A stretch of 64,000 nt of DNA from Neisseria subflava (lineage in GTDB: Bacteria; Pseudomonadota; Gammaproteobacteria; Burkholderiales; Neisseriaceae): contig NZ_CP073115.1 of NCBI RefSeq assembly GCF_024205705.1, forward strand, positions 992,001 through 1,056,000, given 5' to 3'. Under the pieces are notes generated by a model. It worked only from the letters and a program-made list of their open reading frames with translations. It was not told the DNA's origin and did not search any database. How positions within the stretch are numbered: position 1 is the stretch's first letter; every line of letters begins with the position of its first letter. Made by a program: the position numbers and the translations under genes. Below are positions 25,067 through 34,143 of the stretch, piece by piece.

Positions 25067-25735
25067 TTATTTTTTTAGTAGCAGTGTCAAACCGTCGCCG
25101 ACAGGCAGGGTAATGGGAATAATGCGTGTATCGCGCGGCAGATTTTGGTTGAAATGGCGCAGGATATCCAAGCTTGGCGGATCATTTTCGGCAGCTTCAT
25201 TCATGACGCGCCCACCCAACAAGATATTATCGATGGCAATCACGCCGCCACTCCGTACCAGTTGCAAACAGCGTTCGAAATATTTTGGCGTAGGCGGTTT
25301 GTCGGCATCGATAAGTGCCAAGTCATAGCTTTCCGATTCGCCTTGCACAATCAAATCGTCCAAAGTCAGCAAAGCCGGTTGCAGATGAAGCGAGATTTTA
25401 TGCGCTATGCCTGCTGCCTGCCATGTTTCGCGGGCAATATCGGTAAAGGTTACATTAATGTCGCAAGCCGTGATTTTGCCGTCTTCGGGGAGGGCAAGTG
25501 CAACGGAGGTGCTGCTGTAACCAGTAAAGACGCCAACTTCCAAATATTTTTTGGCATTCAATAATTTGGCCAACCACACCAACATGGCTGCCTGCTCTCG
25601 GGCGATGGCCATCTTTCCCAGACGATGTGATTGGGTACGCTCGCGCAATGCGGTCAAAACGGGATGTTCGGATTGACCGATGCTGTTGAGGTACTGCTGT
25701 AACGCCGGATCGGTATTGTGGGTGTTGGTCGTCAT
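25067..25735 (-). CDS. O-methyltransferase (COMT-like)
   Basis: A 222-residue SAM-dependent enzyme. SAM site KYLEVGVFTGYSSTSVAL (about 64-81), acidic loop ITACDIN, metal-binding LALIDADKPP and IAIDNILLGGRV match the caffeoyl-CoA/catechol O-methyltransferase family, which uses Mg and methylates vicinal hydroxyls. The bacterial substrate is unknown. It starts 12 nt after the DUF3460 gene and ends 14 nt before the cpoB-like gene, so co-transcription is likely. Confidence 0.85.
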   Translation of the reverse strand: MTTNTHNTDPALQQYLNSIGQSEHPVLTALRERTQSHRLGKMAIAREQAAMLVWLAKLLNAKKYLEVGVFTGYSSTSVALALPEDGKITACDINVTFTDIARETWQAAGIAHKISLHLQPALLTLDDLIVQGESESYDLALIDADKPPTPKYFERCLQLVRSGGVIAIDNILLGGRVMNEAAENDPPSLDILRHFNQNLPRDTRIIPITLPVGDGLTLLLKK

Positions 25736-25747
25736 ACCGATACGGAA

Positions 25748-25933
25748 TTAGTCTTGATAGTAGGTGTAAGGTTTTTTGTTGACTTTGGCCGCTTCAAATT
25801 CAGCCTGTTCGGCCGGATTGAGGGTAACATCCCACAGCAAATGGCGGTTTTCGAGGCGTTGCGCTTCCATTTCGGGATTGTCTTCCATGAGTTTGTCGAG
25901 GAATTGGGTAGCTTCGGATTTGTAGTGGTACAT
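25748..25933 (-). CDS. DUF3460-family small protein
   Basis: A 61-residue soluble acidic protein starting MYHYKSEATQFLDKLMEDNP and containing HLLWDVTLNPAEQAEF. The pattern matches DUF3460, short beta-proteobacterial proteins of unknown function. First gene of the operon with the O-methyltransferase. Confidence 0.75.
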   Translation of the reverse strand: MYHYKSEATQFLDKLMEDNPEMEAQRLENRHLLWDVTLNPAEQAEFEAAKVNKKPYTYYQD

Positions 25934-26016
25934 GATGTTCTGCCTGAATCGTTGTCAGACCGTCATTATAGCCGATATTTTTTGCCAATACGCTAATTAA
26001 TCGAACTTCCATAAGG

Positions 26017-26022
26017 TATAAT
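26017..26022 (+). promoter_or_regulatory. Probable -10 box of pcnB
   Basis: A perfect TATAAT about 130 nt before pcnB; no good -35 is seen. If used, the transcript would start just before the long hairpin at 26036-26130. Confidence 0.45.
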
Positions 26023-26035
26023 AGCACGTCTTTTT

Positions 26036-26130
26036 TAGGCCGTCTGAAGCCTTTGCTCAATGTTTTGCGCCTTCTGCGGCAGAATATTGCGCAAAGGCTT
26101 AAGCCAGACAAGTTTCAGACGGCCTTTTTT
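26036..26130 (+). terminator. Long nested DUS hairpin with T-tail in the pcnB leader
   Basis: The outer stem pairs AGGCCGTCTGAA (26037) with TTCAGACGGCCT (26113), ending in TTTTTT. An inner stem pairs AAGCCTTTGC with GCAAAGGCTT. The structure lies between the -10 box and the pcnB start codon, so it could act as a leader terminator. Confidence 0.6.
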
Positions 26131-26149
26131 ATTGTGAAAAGAGCTGCTT

Positions 26150-27502
26150 ATGTTAAAAAAATGGCTGCATAAAGTGTTGCCTAAAAAACACGTCAAATCG
26201 TTGCCCGAAAAGGAAATTATCCTGCTTGAGCAACACGGTATCCGCGCGGATATGTTGAGCTTTGCCGCGGAGAAAATTGCCAAACGCCTGCATGAAGCCG
26301 GTTTTCAGGCTTATGTTGTGGGTGGTGCCGTTCGGGATTTGTTGCTCGGGGTCGAGCCCAAAGACTTTGATATTGCAACCGATGCCATGCCGGAGCAAAT
26401 CCGTAAAGTATTCCGCCGCAGCCGCATTATCGGCCGACGCTTCCAAATCGTTCATGTGATGATTGGCCCTGAAACCATTGAAGTGACGACGTTCCGCGGT
26501 GGCGATAAGGTTCAGCAAAATGCGCAAGGCCGAATTATGAAGGACAATACTTATGGCAGCATTGAAGAAGATGCTATGCGCCGAGACTTTACCTGTAATG
26601 CGCTGTATTACGACCCGATTAAAGAGGAGATTTGGGACTTCCATCAGGGCGTGGCTGATGTTGCTGATAAAAAATTGGTGATGATAGGCGATCCTGCCGA
26701 ACGCTATCAGGAAGATCCTGTCCGTATTCTTCGCGCTGTACGTTTATCGGGCAAATTGGGTTTCGAAGTAGAAGAGCAAACGGCTTTGCCGATTGCCGAA
26801 TATGCAGGCCGTCTGAAAAATGAGCCTGTTGCCCGTTTATTTGATGAAATTCTGAAAATCCTGTTTTCCGGTTATTCTCGTGCTTGTTTGAAACGGCTAA
26901 ATGAGTTGGGTATTCCCGAAGGCATCCATCCGCTTTTAGATGCCTTGAAAACCGCCGAAGCGGCTGATAAACGTATGATTATGTTGGCCTTGAAAAATAC
27001 CGATGAGCGCCTTCGTGCGGATAAGTCCGTTTCCGTCGGTTTTGTATTGGCGGCGGTATTGTGGCCGACACTAAACGCCATTTGGCAACGCAATCAAAGC
27101 CATGGTCAAAAACCTGTCCCTGCGTTGATGGATGCGATGAACACCATGCGCGATACGGTAGAGAAAGGTTGGGGCGTACCGCAACGATTTTCTGCAACCA
27201 TGCGTGAAATTTGGCAATTTCAGCCGCAATTCGACAATATGCGCGGCGCACGCCCATATCGTCTGCTATCACAAGCCCGTTTCCGAGCTGCTTATGATTT
27301 CCTGATTTTGCGTAGCGAGGTTGGCGAGGTTGATAAAGAGATGGCTTCTTGGTGGACAACTTTCCAACATGCCGATGAGGAAGCACGCCAGCAAATGACT
27401 GCGGCCAATGAGTACAAACGTCAGAAACAAAGTGGCTCAACTGACGACAAACCCAAACGTCGTCGATGCCGTCCGAAAAAGAAAACCACTGAGGCTGAAT
27501 AA
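26150..27502 (+). CDS. pcnB: Poly(A) polymerase I
   Basis: Adds 3' poly(A) tails that promote RNA decay. 450 residues with the nucleotidyltransferase core VVGGAVRDLLLG (56-67) and catalytic DFD (72-74), then SRIIGRRFQIVHV and RRDFTCNALYYD. The C-terminus is Lys/Arg-rich (PKRRRCRPKKK), as usual for PcnB rather than CCA-adding enzyme. The predicted leader terminator is described separately. Followed by a DUS terminator. Confidence 0.93.
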   Translation: MLKKWLHKVLPKKHVKSLPEKEIILLEQHGIRADMLSFAAEKIAKRLHEAGFQAYVVGGAVRDLLLGVEPKDFDIATDAMPEQIRKVFRRSRIIGRRFQIVHVMIGPETIEVTTFRGGDKVQQNAQGRIMKDNTYGSIEEDAMRRDFTCNALYYDPIKEEIWDFHQGVADVADKKLVMIGDPAERYQEDPVRILRAVRLSGKLGFEVEEQTALPIAEYAGRLKNEPVARLFDEILKILFSGYSRACLKRLNELGIPEGIHPLLDALKTAEAADKRMIMLALKNTDERLRADKSVSVGFVLAAVLWPTLNAIWQRNQSHGQKPVPALMDAMNTMRDTVEKGWGVPQRFSATMREIWQFQPQFDNMRGARPYRLLSQARFRAAYDFLILRSEVGEVDKEMASWWTTFQHADEEARQQMTAANEYKRQKQSGSTDDKPKRRRCRPKKKTTEAE

Positions 27503-27519
27503 ATTATCAAAATAAATTT

Positions 27520-27571
27520 AAGGCCGTCTGAAGCGATTAAATCTTTTGAGATTTGGTTTTCAGACGGCCTT
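27520..27571. terminator. DUS terminator after pcnB
   Basis: An inverted DUS pair about 26 nt apart, following the pcnB stop. Confidence 0.65.
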
Positions 27572-27584
27572 CGTATTCCAATAA

Positions 27585-27612
27585 AAACCGCAGGTCTTTC
27601 AACCTGCGGTTT
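27585..27612 (-). terminator. rpoD terminator
   Basis: A perfect 11-bp stem, AAACCGCAGGT and ACCTGCGGTTT with a 6-nt loop, followed leftward by a T-rich tail just beyond the rpoD stop. One of the few strong terminators here not made from DUS. Confidence 0.85.
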
Positions 27613-27616
27613 GCTT

Positions 27617-29569
27617 TTATGATTTGTTTTCTTCGCTGTCGAGGAAGCTGCGGAGGCGGTCGCTGCGGGTAGGGTGGCGCAGCTTGCGCAGGGCTTTGGC
27701 TTCGATTTGACGGATACGTTCACGGGTTACGTCAAATTGTTTGCCGACTTCTTCGAGCGTGTGGTCGGTATTCATATCGATACCGAAACGCATGCGTAAC
27801 ACTTTGGCTTCGCGCGGTGTCAGGCTTTCGAGGATTTCTTTGGTTACTTCGTGCAGGCTGGTGTACATCGCAGCTTCTGCCGGAGCAACGTTGTTGGCAT
27901 CCTCGATGAAGTCGCCCAAGTGCGAATCGTCGTCGTCGCCAATCGGTGTTTCCATAGAAATCGGCTCTTTGGCTATTTTCATGATTTTGCGGATTTTGTC
28001 CTCCGGCATTTCCATCAGCTCGGCCAGTTTGGCGGAATCAGGTTCCTCACCGGTTTCTTGCAGGTATTGGCGCGAGATACGGTTCATTTTGTTGATGGTT
28101 TCAATCATGTGAACCGGAATGCGGATGGTACGCGCTTGGTCGGCGATGGAACGGGTAATCGCTTGACGGATCCACCATGTGGCGTAAGTCGAGAACTTAT
28201 AGCCGCGGCGGTATTCGAATTTATCCACCGCTTTCATCAGGCCGATATTGCCTTCTTGAATCAAATCAAGGAACTGCAAGCCGCGGTTGGTGTATTTTTT
28301 AGCAATGGAAATAACCAAACGCAAGTTGGCCTGAATCATTTCCTGTTTGGCGGCTGAGGTTTCTTTTTCGCTCAGCACCATGTTTTTGTTGATTTCTTTC
28401 AACTCTTCGATGGAAATGCGGGTTTCGCTTTCCATATTGGCCAACTCGGCTTGTTTTTCGAGGATGGCGTGGCGGAAACGATCTAAAGCATTTGCCCATA
28501 CTCGGCCTTTGGCTACTTCTTTTTCAACCCATTCCAAATCAGTAATGGCAGGCAGGAAGTTTTCGATGAAGTAGTCGCGTTCCATACGTACGCGGTCGAT
28601 GCAGATATCGCGGATTTCGCGTTCGAGTTTGCGGATGTTTTCAACGCGGCTGCGCAGGTTGCTGCTCAAATTTTCGATTTGGCGTGTGGCAAAACGGACT
28701 TCCAGCAGTTTGTTGGCAATGGCATCGCGGTGTTTCAGGTAGTTGGCGTGTTGGCTGCCGTATTTTTCCAGCTGCTTGATCATTTTGCCGTATTCGCTCT
28801 CGATAAAGGCAAAATGTTCCAACACTTTTTGTTTCAGTTCGGCCAAATGGGCGGCGGACATGGCTTCGGAATCACTGCCGGAGTCATCTTCGTCATCTTC
28901 GTCGTCATCTTCGACTTCGCTGTCAGTCTCACCTTCTTCATCGTCAGGTTTGGTATTTTCCAAATGACCCAGACCCAATTCGTTTAACAAAACTTCATTA
29001 GGGTCGATGATGGCTTCAACCACTTCATCTACGCGAATTTCGTCGTTGCGGACTTGTTCAATCAAAGCCAAAATCTCGGCAATCGAACCCGGGCAGGCAG
29101 AAATGGCCTGCACCATGTTTTTCAGTGCATTTTCGATTTTTTTGGCAATGATGATTTCGTCTTCGCGTGTCAACAGATCGACTTGTCCCATTTCACGCAT
29201 ATACATACGCACAGGGTCGGTTGTGCGGCCGAATTCTGAATCTGCGCTGGAGAGTGCTGCTTCGGCTTCTTCAACGGCATCGTCGTCGGTCATGGCGGCG
29301 GCGTTGTCGCTCAAGAGGATGTCTTCAGCATCGGGGGCTTGCTCGGTTACTTGGATACCCAGGCCGGAAATCATGCTGACGATATTGTCGATTTGTTCGG
29401 CATCGGACATATCGTCGGGCAGGGCATCGTTAATTTCAGAATAAGTGATATAGCCGCGTTCTTTACCCATGATAATGAGTTGGCGCAGACGCGCGCGCTG
29501 CTCTTCGATACTCAAGGGACGGTTGTCATCTTGGTCTTGGTATTCTTCGTAGTTTTGGTTTTTAGACAT
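27617..29569 (-). CDS. rpoD: RNA polymerase primary sigma factor RpoD (sigma-70)
   Basis: The housekeeping sigma factor, 650 residues. Region 1.1 is N-terminal, the non-conserved region lies between about 150 and 350, then region 2 (KKYTNRGLQFLDLIQEGNIGLMKAV, YKFSTYATWWIRQAI), region 3 and region 4 (LRMRFGIDMNTDHTLEEVGKQFDVTRERIRQIEAKALRKLR). Residues 209-235 are an almost uninterrupted Asp/Glu/Ser run in the non-conserved region. It lies downstream of dnaG, the classical macromolecular-synthesis order, but rpsU is not adjacent. Confidence 0.97.
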   Translation of the reverse strand: MSKNQNYEEYQDQDDNRPLSIEEQRARLRQLIIMGKERGYITYSEINDALPDDMSDAEQIDNIVSMISGLGIQVTEQAPDAEDILLSDNAAAMTDDDAVEEAEAALSSADSEFGRTTDPVRMYMREMGQVDLLTREDEIIIAKKIENALKNMVQAISACPGSIAEILALIEQVRNDEIRVDEVVEAIIDPNEVLLNELGLGHLENTKPDDEEGETDSEVEDDDEDDEDDSGSDSEAMSAAHLAELKQKVLEHFAFIESEYGKMIKQLEKYGSQHANYLKHRDAIANKLLEVRFATRQIENLSSNLRSRVENIRKLEREIRDICIDRVRMERDYFIENFLPAITDLEWVEKEVAKGRVWANALDRFRHAILEKQAELANMESETRISIEELKEINKNMVLSEKETSAAKQEMIQANLRLVISIAKKYTNRGLQFLDLIQEGNIGLMKAVDKFEYRRGYKFSTYATWWIRQAITRSIADQARTIRIPVHMIETINKMNRISRQYLQETGEEPDSAKLAELMEMPEDKIRKIMKIAKEPISMETPIGDDDDSHLGDFIEDANNVAPAEAAMYTSLHEVTKEILESLTPREAKVLRMRFGIDMNTDHTLEEVGKQFDVTRERIRQIEAKALRKLRHPTRSDRLRSFLDSEENKS

Positions 29570-29649
29570 GGATTGCTCTCTAGGTTGATAGGATGCCGAC
29601 GGTTTACGGTGATGTGGCCGTACCTGAAGGCGGAGCAGAGCTTTTTGTT

Positions 29650-29666
29650 GTGAAATCAGATTTCAC
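29650..29666. promoter_or_regulatory. Perfect palindrome upstream of rpoD
   Basis: GTGAAATC-A-GATTTCAC, two 8-nt arms around one base, 80 nt before the rpoD start codon. It could be an operator or a leader hairpin; no matching regulator is known to me. Confidence 0.4.
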
Positions 29667-29763
29667 TTTAATACTCTGAGGCTGTCTGAAAATATTACGG
29701 ATGGAGTGTTCTGCGTGTCATGCTTCGCAGCGTGTGTTTAGATTGTTCAGACGGCCTGAGGGG

Positions 29764-31536
29764 TTAGTTTTGCTTTGCCGTCAAAAGCGACAGCAATAGT
29801 CTTTTTTCATTTTCGGTCAAACCAGTTTGAATACTTTTTTGCTTTAAAGTTTCGATTTGACTGTATTTTAATTCATTTAACAACTTTTTCATGCCGATTT
29901 GGAAACTTTCGCAATCTTCTTCGTTATCCCCTTCCATTTCTTCAGAATGAAGGGTCGATAAAAAGATTTGATTGACGGTTTCCTCATAGGGCGAACCGCG
30001 CATATATTCAAGCACTTGTGCGGTTGCAGGAGTCGTATCGTGATGCTTGATGGTTTCGGCCAAATTGGCAAGGCAGGCGAAGTCGCCGCTTAAAGCCAGA
30101 TAATCGGGCAGGTCTATATATGAAGCCCAAGCCGGATTTATCAAGAGGCTGCGTATCTGTCTTTGAACCAGCGTCAGCATGGTTGGCTGTTTGACAGAAA
30201 TAGGCGGCAGTTTATAACTTTTTTGTTTGACATGCCATTTTGGTGCTTCTTGTCCGAGTAATTGGGCGAGGTTGTCCGGATCAATGCCTACCAGCTCGCT
30301 GAGTTTTTGTTTCAGAAGATAGCCCAATGCCGGCGCAGTAATCTGAGCCAAAAGCGGAGAACTGGTTTTGACCAATTCTGCTTTGCCTTCTTGCGTATTG
30401 AGGTTGAGGCCGTCTGAAAGATGTTCCCAAAAGTATTCGGATAGAGGCTTGCTTTGGTTTAACAAGGCATCTTCAAATTGAGCCTTGCCATAGGCGCGGA
30501 TGTAGCTGTCTGGGTCGTGTTCTTCGGGTAGGAATAGAAAATGCAGCGATTTATCGTCTTTTAATTGCGGCAACGCATTTTCCAGCGCGCGCCAAGCCGC
30601 TTTACGTCCCGCGCTGTCGCCATCAAAGCAAAAATAAATACTGTCTGCCTGACGCATCAGGATTTTGACGTGTTCTGCCGTGGTTGCTGTACCCAAAGCC
30701 GCTACGCCGTAGCCGACGCCGAACTGCGCCAATGCGACCACGTCCATGTAGCCTTCAACCACCAAAATCCGTCCTGCCTCTTTTACGGCAGCACGCCCTT
30801 CATATAGCCCGTAAAGGTTTTTCCCTTTGTCAAACAAAGGCGTATCGGGAGAGTTTAGGTATTTGGGTTTGGAGTCGTCCAATACGCGGCCGCCAAAGCC
30901 GATGACCTGCCCACGCGGATTACGGATAGGGAACATAATCCGATGGCGAAAGCGGTCGTAATGTTTGCCTTCGTTATCGATGACCATGCCCGTATCCACC
31001 AACGCAGTATTAGGATAGGGTTGGAACACTTGTGCCAAAGGTTGCCAACCGTCGGGCGCATAGCCCAAACCGTAATGCGCGATGACTTCCGCACTCAAGC
31101 CGCGTTTGTCCAAATAAGCCCTCGCCGCCGGATTAAATTTCAACTGTTGCGCGTAAAAATCCGCTGCCGCTGCCGTCGTTTCTTCCAAAGTCTGCTGTTT
31201 TTTCTTACGTTCGGCACGGATTTCAGGATTGTCTTCCTGCCCACGAACTTTAGGTACCGTCATGCCGACGCGATCAGCCAAAAACTGCACCGCCTCCGGA
31301 AACGACAGCCCTTGATGTTCCATCACAAAACCAATCGCCGAACCATGCGCCCCGCAACTGAAGCAATGGTAAAATTGCTTAGTCGGGCTGACCGAAAACG
31401 ACGGCGTCTTTTCCTTGTGAAATGGACAGCAGGCCATATAGTTCGCCCCGCCTTTCTTCAGCGGAACCTGCTCGTCGATAATATCGACAATATCGACTTT
31501 GGACAAAAGCTCGTCAATGAAATCAGATGGAATCAT
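29764..31536 (-). CDS. dnaG: DNA primase
   Basis: Synthesises RNA primers for replication. 590 residues: an N-terminal zinc-binding domain (CPFHKEKTPSFSVSP, then YHCFSCG), a Toprim catalytic core (ILVVEGYMDVVAL; FCFDGDSAGRKA) and a C-terminal helicase-binding domain. Transcribed toward rpoD. Two DUS copies (31568 and 31591) lie just upstream, and one is inside the gene near 30408. Confidence 0.96.
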   Translation of the reverse strand: MIPSDFIDELLSKVDIVDIIDEQVPLKKGGANYMACCPFHKEKTPSFSVSPTKQFYHCFSCGAHGSAIGFVMEHQGLSFPEAVQFLADRVGMTVPKVRGQEDNPEIRAERKKKQQTLEETTAAAADFYAQQLKFNPAARAYLDKRGLSAEVIAHYGLGYAPDGWQPLAQVFQPYPNTALVDTGMVIDNEGKHYDRFRHRIMFPIRNPRGQVIGFGGRVLDDSKPKYLNSPDTPLFDKGKNLYGLYEGRAAVKEAGRILVVEGYMDVVALAQFGVGYGVAALGTATTAEHVKILMRQADSIYFCFDGDSAGRKAAWRALENALPQLKDDKSLHFLFLPEEHDPDSYIRAYGKAQFEDALLNQSKPLSEYFWEHLSDGLNLNTQEGKAELVKTSSPLLAQITAPALGYLLKQKLSELVGIDPDNLAQLLGQEAPKWHVKQKSYKLPPISVKQPTMLTLVQRQIRSLLINPAWASYIDLPDYLALSGDFACLANLAETIKHHDTTPATAQVLEYMRGSPYEETVNQIFLSTLHSEEMEGDNEEDCESFQIGMKKLLNELKYSQIETLKQKSIQTGLTENEKRLLLSLLTAKQN

Positions 31537-31909
31537 GGCTCGGCGGAAGAGGATAGACGGAAAACATTTCAGACGGCCTTATAAACAGACAAAGGCCGTC
31601 TGAAAATGGAATTTTGGATGAGGGTTGAAATGAGTTTTGTATTATAGCAAATTGTTGTCATACATGTGTCTTATCCTTTTGAGGTAGAGTATTTGGGAAG
31701 AGTATTCCCTGTTTAAAATAATCACAAATATTACAAATTTTTGTTATGCCAAGGAGTCTAGGTTAAGGGGATATTGTTCCAAAATTGTAGATTTCACGGG
31801 ATATTTTGACTAAATTTCTTTATACCTATGGGCAAAGAAATAATTACTTGTAGGAGTAGAAATCCTCTTTCCCAAAAGGAAAGAGGATTTTTCAAGTTTA
31901 CCTAATTGC
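31537..31909. other. Spacer between dnaG and tssC
   Basis: 373 nt. Contains an inverted DUS pair (31568-31604), the leftward dnaG promoter region, an AT-rich stretch with no credible gene, and a terminator hairpin at 31859-31892. It marks the left border of the secretion locus. Confidence 0.6.
31859..31892 (-). terminator. tssBC terminator
   Basis: AAATCCTCTTTCC and GGAAAGAGGATTT form a 13-bp stem with a 5-nt loop, just past the leftward tssC stop. T-rich on both sides, so it could act in either direction. Confidence 0.75.
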
Positions 31910-33445
31910 TTATTTCTTCTCTTTAGGCATTTGAGATACCAATGACAAGTTGACATCCAAGCCTTCGATTTGGAAGTGCGGGCGGGCAAACAGGCGGACT
32001 TTGAAGAAGCCCGGGTTGTCCTCAATATCTTCCACTAATACTTTTGCCTCTCTTAACGGATGTGTTGCCTGCAGCTCGTCGCTCGGGTCGGTCATTTCCG
32101 TTACCAGGGTATTGATCCAATTATTCAGTTCCAACTCAAGCATGCGGCGGTCTTTGGTGGTACCGATGTTTTCACGCTGGATCAGTTTGAGGTAGTGTGC
32201 CAGACGGGAAAGCAGGAAGACGTAAGGTAAACGGGCGTTAATGCGGCTGTTTGCGGTTGCTTCCTTGGTCTCGTACAACGCAGGTTTCTGAGTCGAGTTG
32301 GCGGAGAAGAAGCAGGCGTAATCGCGGTTTTTATAGAAAGACAGCGGAACAAAGCCCAAGTTGGCAAATTCGAATTCGCGGGTTTCCGGAATCAGGACTT
32401 CTGTCGGGATTTTCATTTGATTGCCGGTGCCCAGGTCGTACATGTGAATAGGTAAATCTTCAATCAAACCGCCGGCCTGCGGGCCGCGAATTTGGACGCA
32501 CCAACCGTTATTGATGAAGCTGCGTACCATATTGGCGGCAAAGGCAAATGATGCATTTGCCCACAAATAGCGGTTATGCTCCGTACCTTTTACCTGTTCT
32601 TCGTAATTGAAGCTGCGGACAGGCACGGTATCGCTGCCGTACGGCAGACGGGCAAGGAAGCGGGGAAGGGTCAAGCCGATATAGCGTGCATCGTCTGTTT
32701 CGCGGAAGCTTTTCCATTTGATGTATTCGGCACGGTCCATATAGTTGGCCAAGTCTTGGATGGCGGCCACTTCCTCCATGCTTTCTTTGCCGAAGAAAGA
32801 TGCACCGACCGAGCCGATAAATGGCATATGTGCAGAAGCGGAAACACGCGAGATATTGCGCAGCAAAGCCATATCTTGAGGGCTGCGGTCAAATTCGTAG
32901 TTTGAAATCACGGCGCCGATAGGTTCGCCGCCCGGGGTGTCGTATTCGTTACTGTAAGTGTGGCGGTACAGTCCGCTTTGCACGATTTCAGGCGCATCTT
33001 CAAAGTCTTGAATCAAATCTTCTTTGGAAACATCAAGAATTTCAATTTTGACATTGTGACGGAAGTCGGTTCGGTCGACCAAGAATTTCAAACCGCGCCA
33101 TGCGGATTCGATTTTTTGAAATTCTTCGTTATGGAGGATTTCATCCAGTTGACGGCTGAGTTGTTCGTCGATACGGGCAATGTGGTAATCGAGCAGGCTT
33201 TTGTCCAGGCGTTCCACTTTTTGGGAAGAGTCTTGGATCATTTTCATGAAGACGCTGACGGCTGCGGCGATACGCTCGTCGGCAGAGGCTTCCGACATTT
33301 TCTCGGCACTTTGGAATTGCTCGATATCGATGACGGAGTCAACGGCGTTCAGATTGATTTTTTTACACAGGTCTTCATAAACACTGTTTGTGCTTTCTTG
33401 TTCGATAACTGTAGTTTGGGCTTGGGCCTTTTGGCTTTTTTGCAT
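31910..33445 (-). CDS. tssC: Type VI secretion contractile sheath large subunit TssC (VipB)
   Basis: 511 residues. With TssB it forms the cytoplasmic contractile sheath that drives the Hcp tube outward. Recognised by the family blocks KIESAWRGLKFLVDRTDFRHNVKIEILDVSK (sheath core), PFIGSVGASFFGKESMEEV, PRFLARLPYGS, RFFINNGW-type region (SFINNGWCVQIRGPQAGG) and the C-terminal PFFKVRLFARPHFQIEGLDV-like stretch. Full length; no truncation. Encoded 38 nt after tssB, with an uptake sequence in the gap. Confidence 0.97.
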   Translation of the reverse strand: MQKSQKAQAQTTVIEQESTNSVYEDLCKKINLNAVDSVIDIEQFQSAEKMSEASADERIAAAVSVFMKMIQDSSQKVERLDKSLLDYHIARIDEQLSRQLDEILHNEEFQKIESAWRGLKFLVDRTDFRHNVKIEILDVSKEDLIQDFEDAPEIVQSGLYRHTYSNEYDTPGGEPIGAVISNYEFDRSPQDMALLRNISRVSASAHMPFIGSVGASFFGKESMEEVAAIQDLANYMDRAEYIKWKSFRETDDARYIGLTLPRFLARLPYGSDTVPVRSFNYEEQVKGTEHNRYLWANASFAFAANMVRSFINNGWCVQIRGPQAGGLIEDLPIHMYDLGTGNQMKIPTEVLIPETREFEFANLGFVPLSFYKNRDYACFFSANSTQKPALYETKEATANSRINARLPYVFLLSRLAHYLKLIQRENIGTTKDRRMLELELNNWINTLVTEMTDPSDELQATHPLREAKVLVEDIEDNPGFFKVRLFARPHFQIEGLDVNLSLVSQMPKEKK

Positions 33446-33483
33446 ATTTGAATCCTTACGGGTATTTCAGACGGCCTTTGATA

Positions 33484-33984
33484 TTACTTATTATTGATAG
33501 GTGCGATTTTTTCAAGACGGTCGCGCAGTTCGGCAGACAGGTTTTCGTCACGCAGAATGGCTTCCAATTCGCGACGGAAAGCAGAGTCGTCCAATAAGTT
33601 GGATTTCAAATCGCGAAGCAGGTTGCGCATAGCCAGCAAGGCACGCAATTCCGGCACATTCTGGGCAATTTGTTCCGGATGGAAGTCGCGCATGGATTTG
33701 AAATCCAAATTCACATTCATCTCGCCGCCGGCAGGAGAGAGTGTGTTTTTGACGGTCAGATTGGCTTTAGGATTGAAATCGGATAATACTGAATCAAAGT
33801 TGTTTTTGTTGATATTGACTTTTTCTTTTTCGGCAAGATCGCGTTTATCTTGGCCGTTGCTGTAATCGCCGGTTACTAAAAGCTTAAGCGGCAACTCAAC
33901 CTTTTTTTGTGCGCCGCCGGTATGCAAGTCCAATTTAATATTGATACGGGAAGGCGGAACTTCGTTTTGAAAACTTTTGCTCAC
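33484..33984 (-). CDS. tssB: Type VI secretion contractile sheath small subunit TssB (VipA)
   Basis: 166 residues starting with GTG (33984); no in-frame ATG is available upstream and AAGGAT lies about 12 nt before. Family pattern: SFQNEVPPSRINIKLDLHTGGAQKKVELPLKLLVTGDYS, then NLDFKSMRDFHPEQIAQNVPELRALLAMRNLLRDLKSNLLDD. It pairs with TssC in the sheath. The gene is divergent from tssK across 159 nt that contain the AATGACA palindrome. Confidence 0.97.
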   Translation of the reverse strand: MSKSFQNEVPPSRINIKLDLHTGGAQKKVELPLKLLVTGDYSNGQDKRDLAEKEKVNINKNNFDSVLSDFNPKANLTVKNTLSPAGGEMNVNLDFKSMRDFHPEQIAQNVPELRALLAMRNLLRDLKSNLLDDSAFRRELEAILRDENLSAELRDRLEKIAPINNK

Positions 33985-34013
33985 GATGAAATTTATCCTT
34001 TTTTGATAGATTA

Positions 34014-34031
34014 AATGACACTTATGTCATT
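34014..34031. promoter_or_regulatory. Candidate operator palindrome in the tssB/tssK divergent region
   Basis: AATGACA-CTTA-TGTCATT: two perfect 7-nt arms around 4 nt, about 30 nt before tssB and 113 nt before tssK. Its position suits a regulator acting on both arms of the secretion locus. Confidence 0.45.
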
Positions 34032-34143
34032 TTTTCAAATAAAATGCAAGGTATGGGGTCAGGAAATATCCTGATTGGTTAGTATAAATGTTAGACAGAT
34101 AGCTTGTCTATCGTATTCAAATTTACCGGAAAAAGGTTTTTCA

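Noticed and set aside
34075..34143. 23-codon N-terminal extension of TssK
   Set aside because: It runs into the divergent promoter region and is not part of the TssK family N-terminus; GTG 34144 has an RBS.
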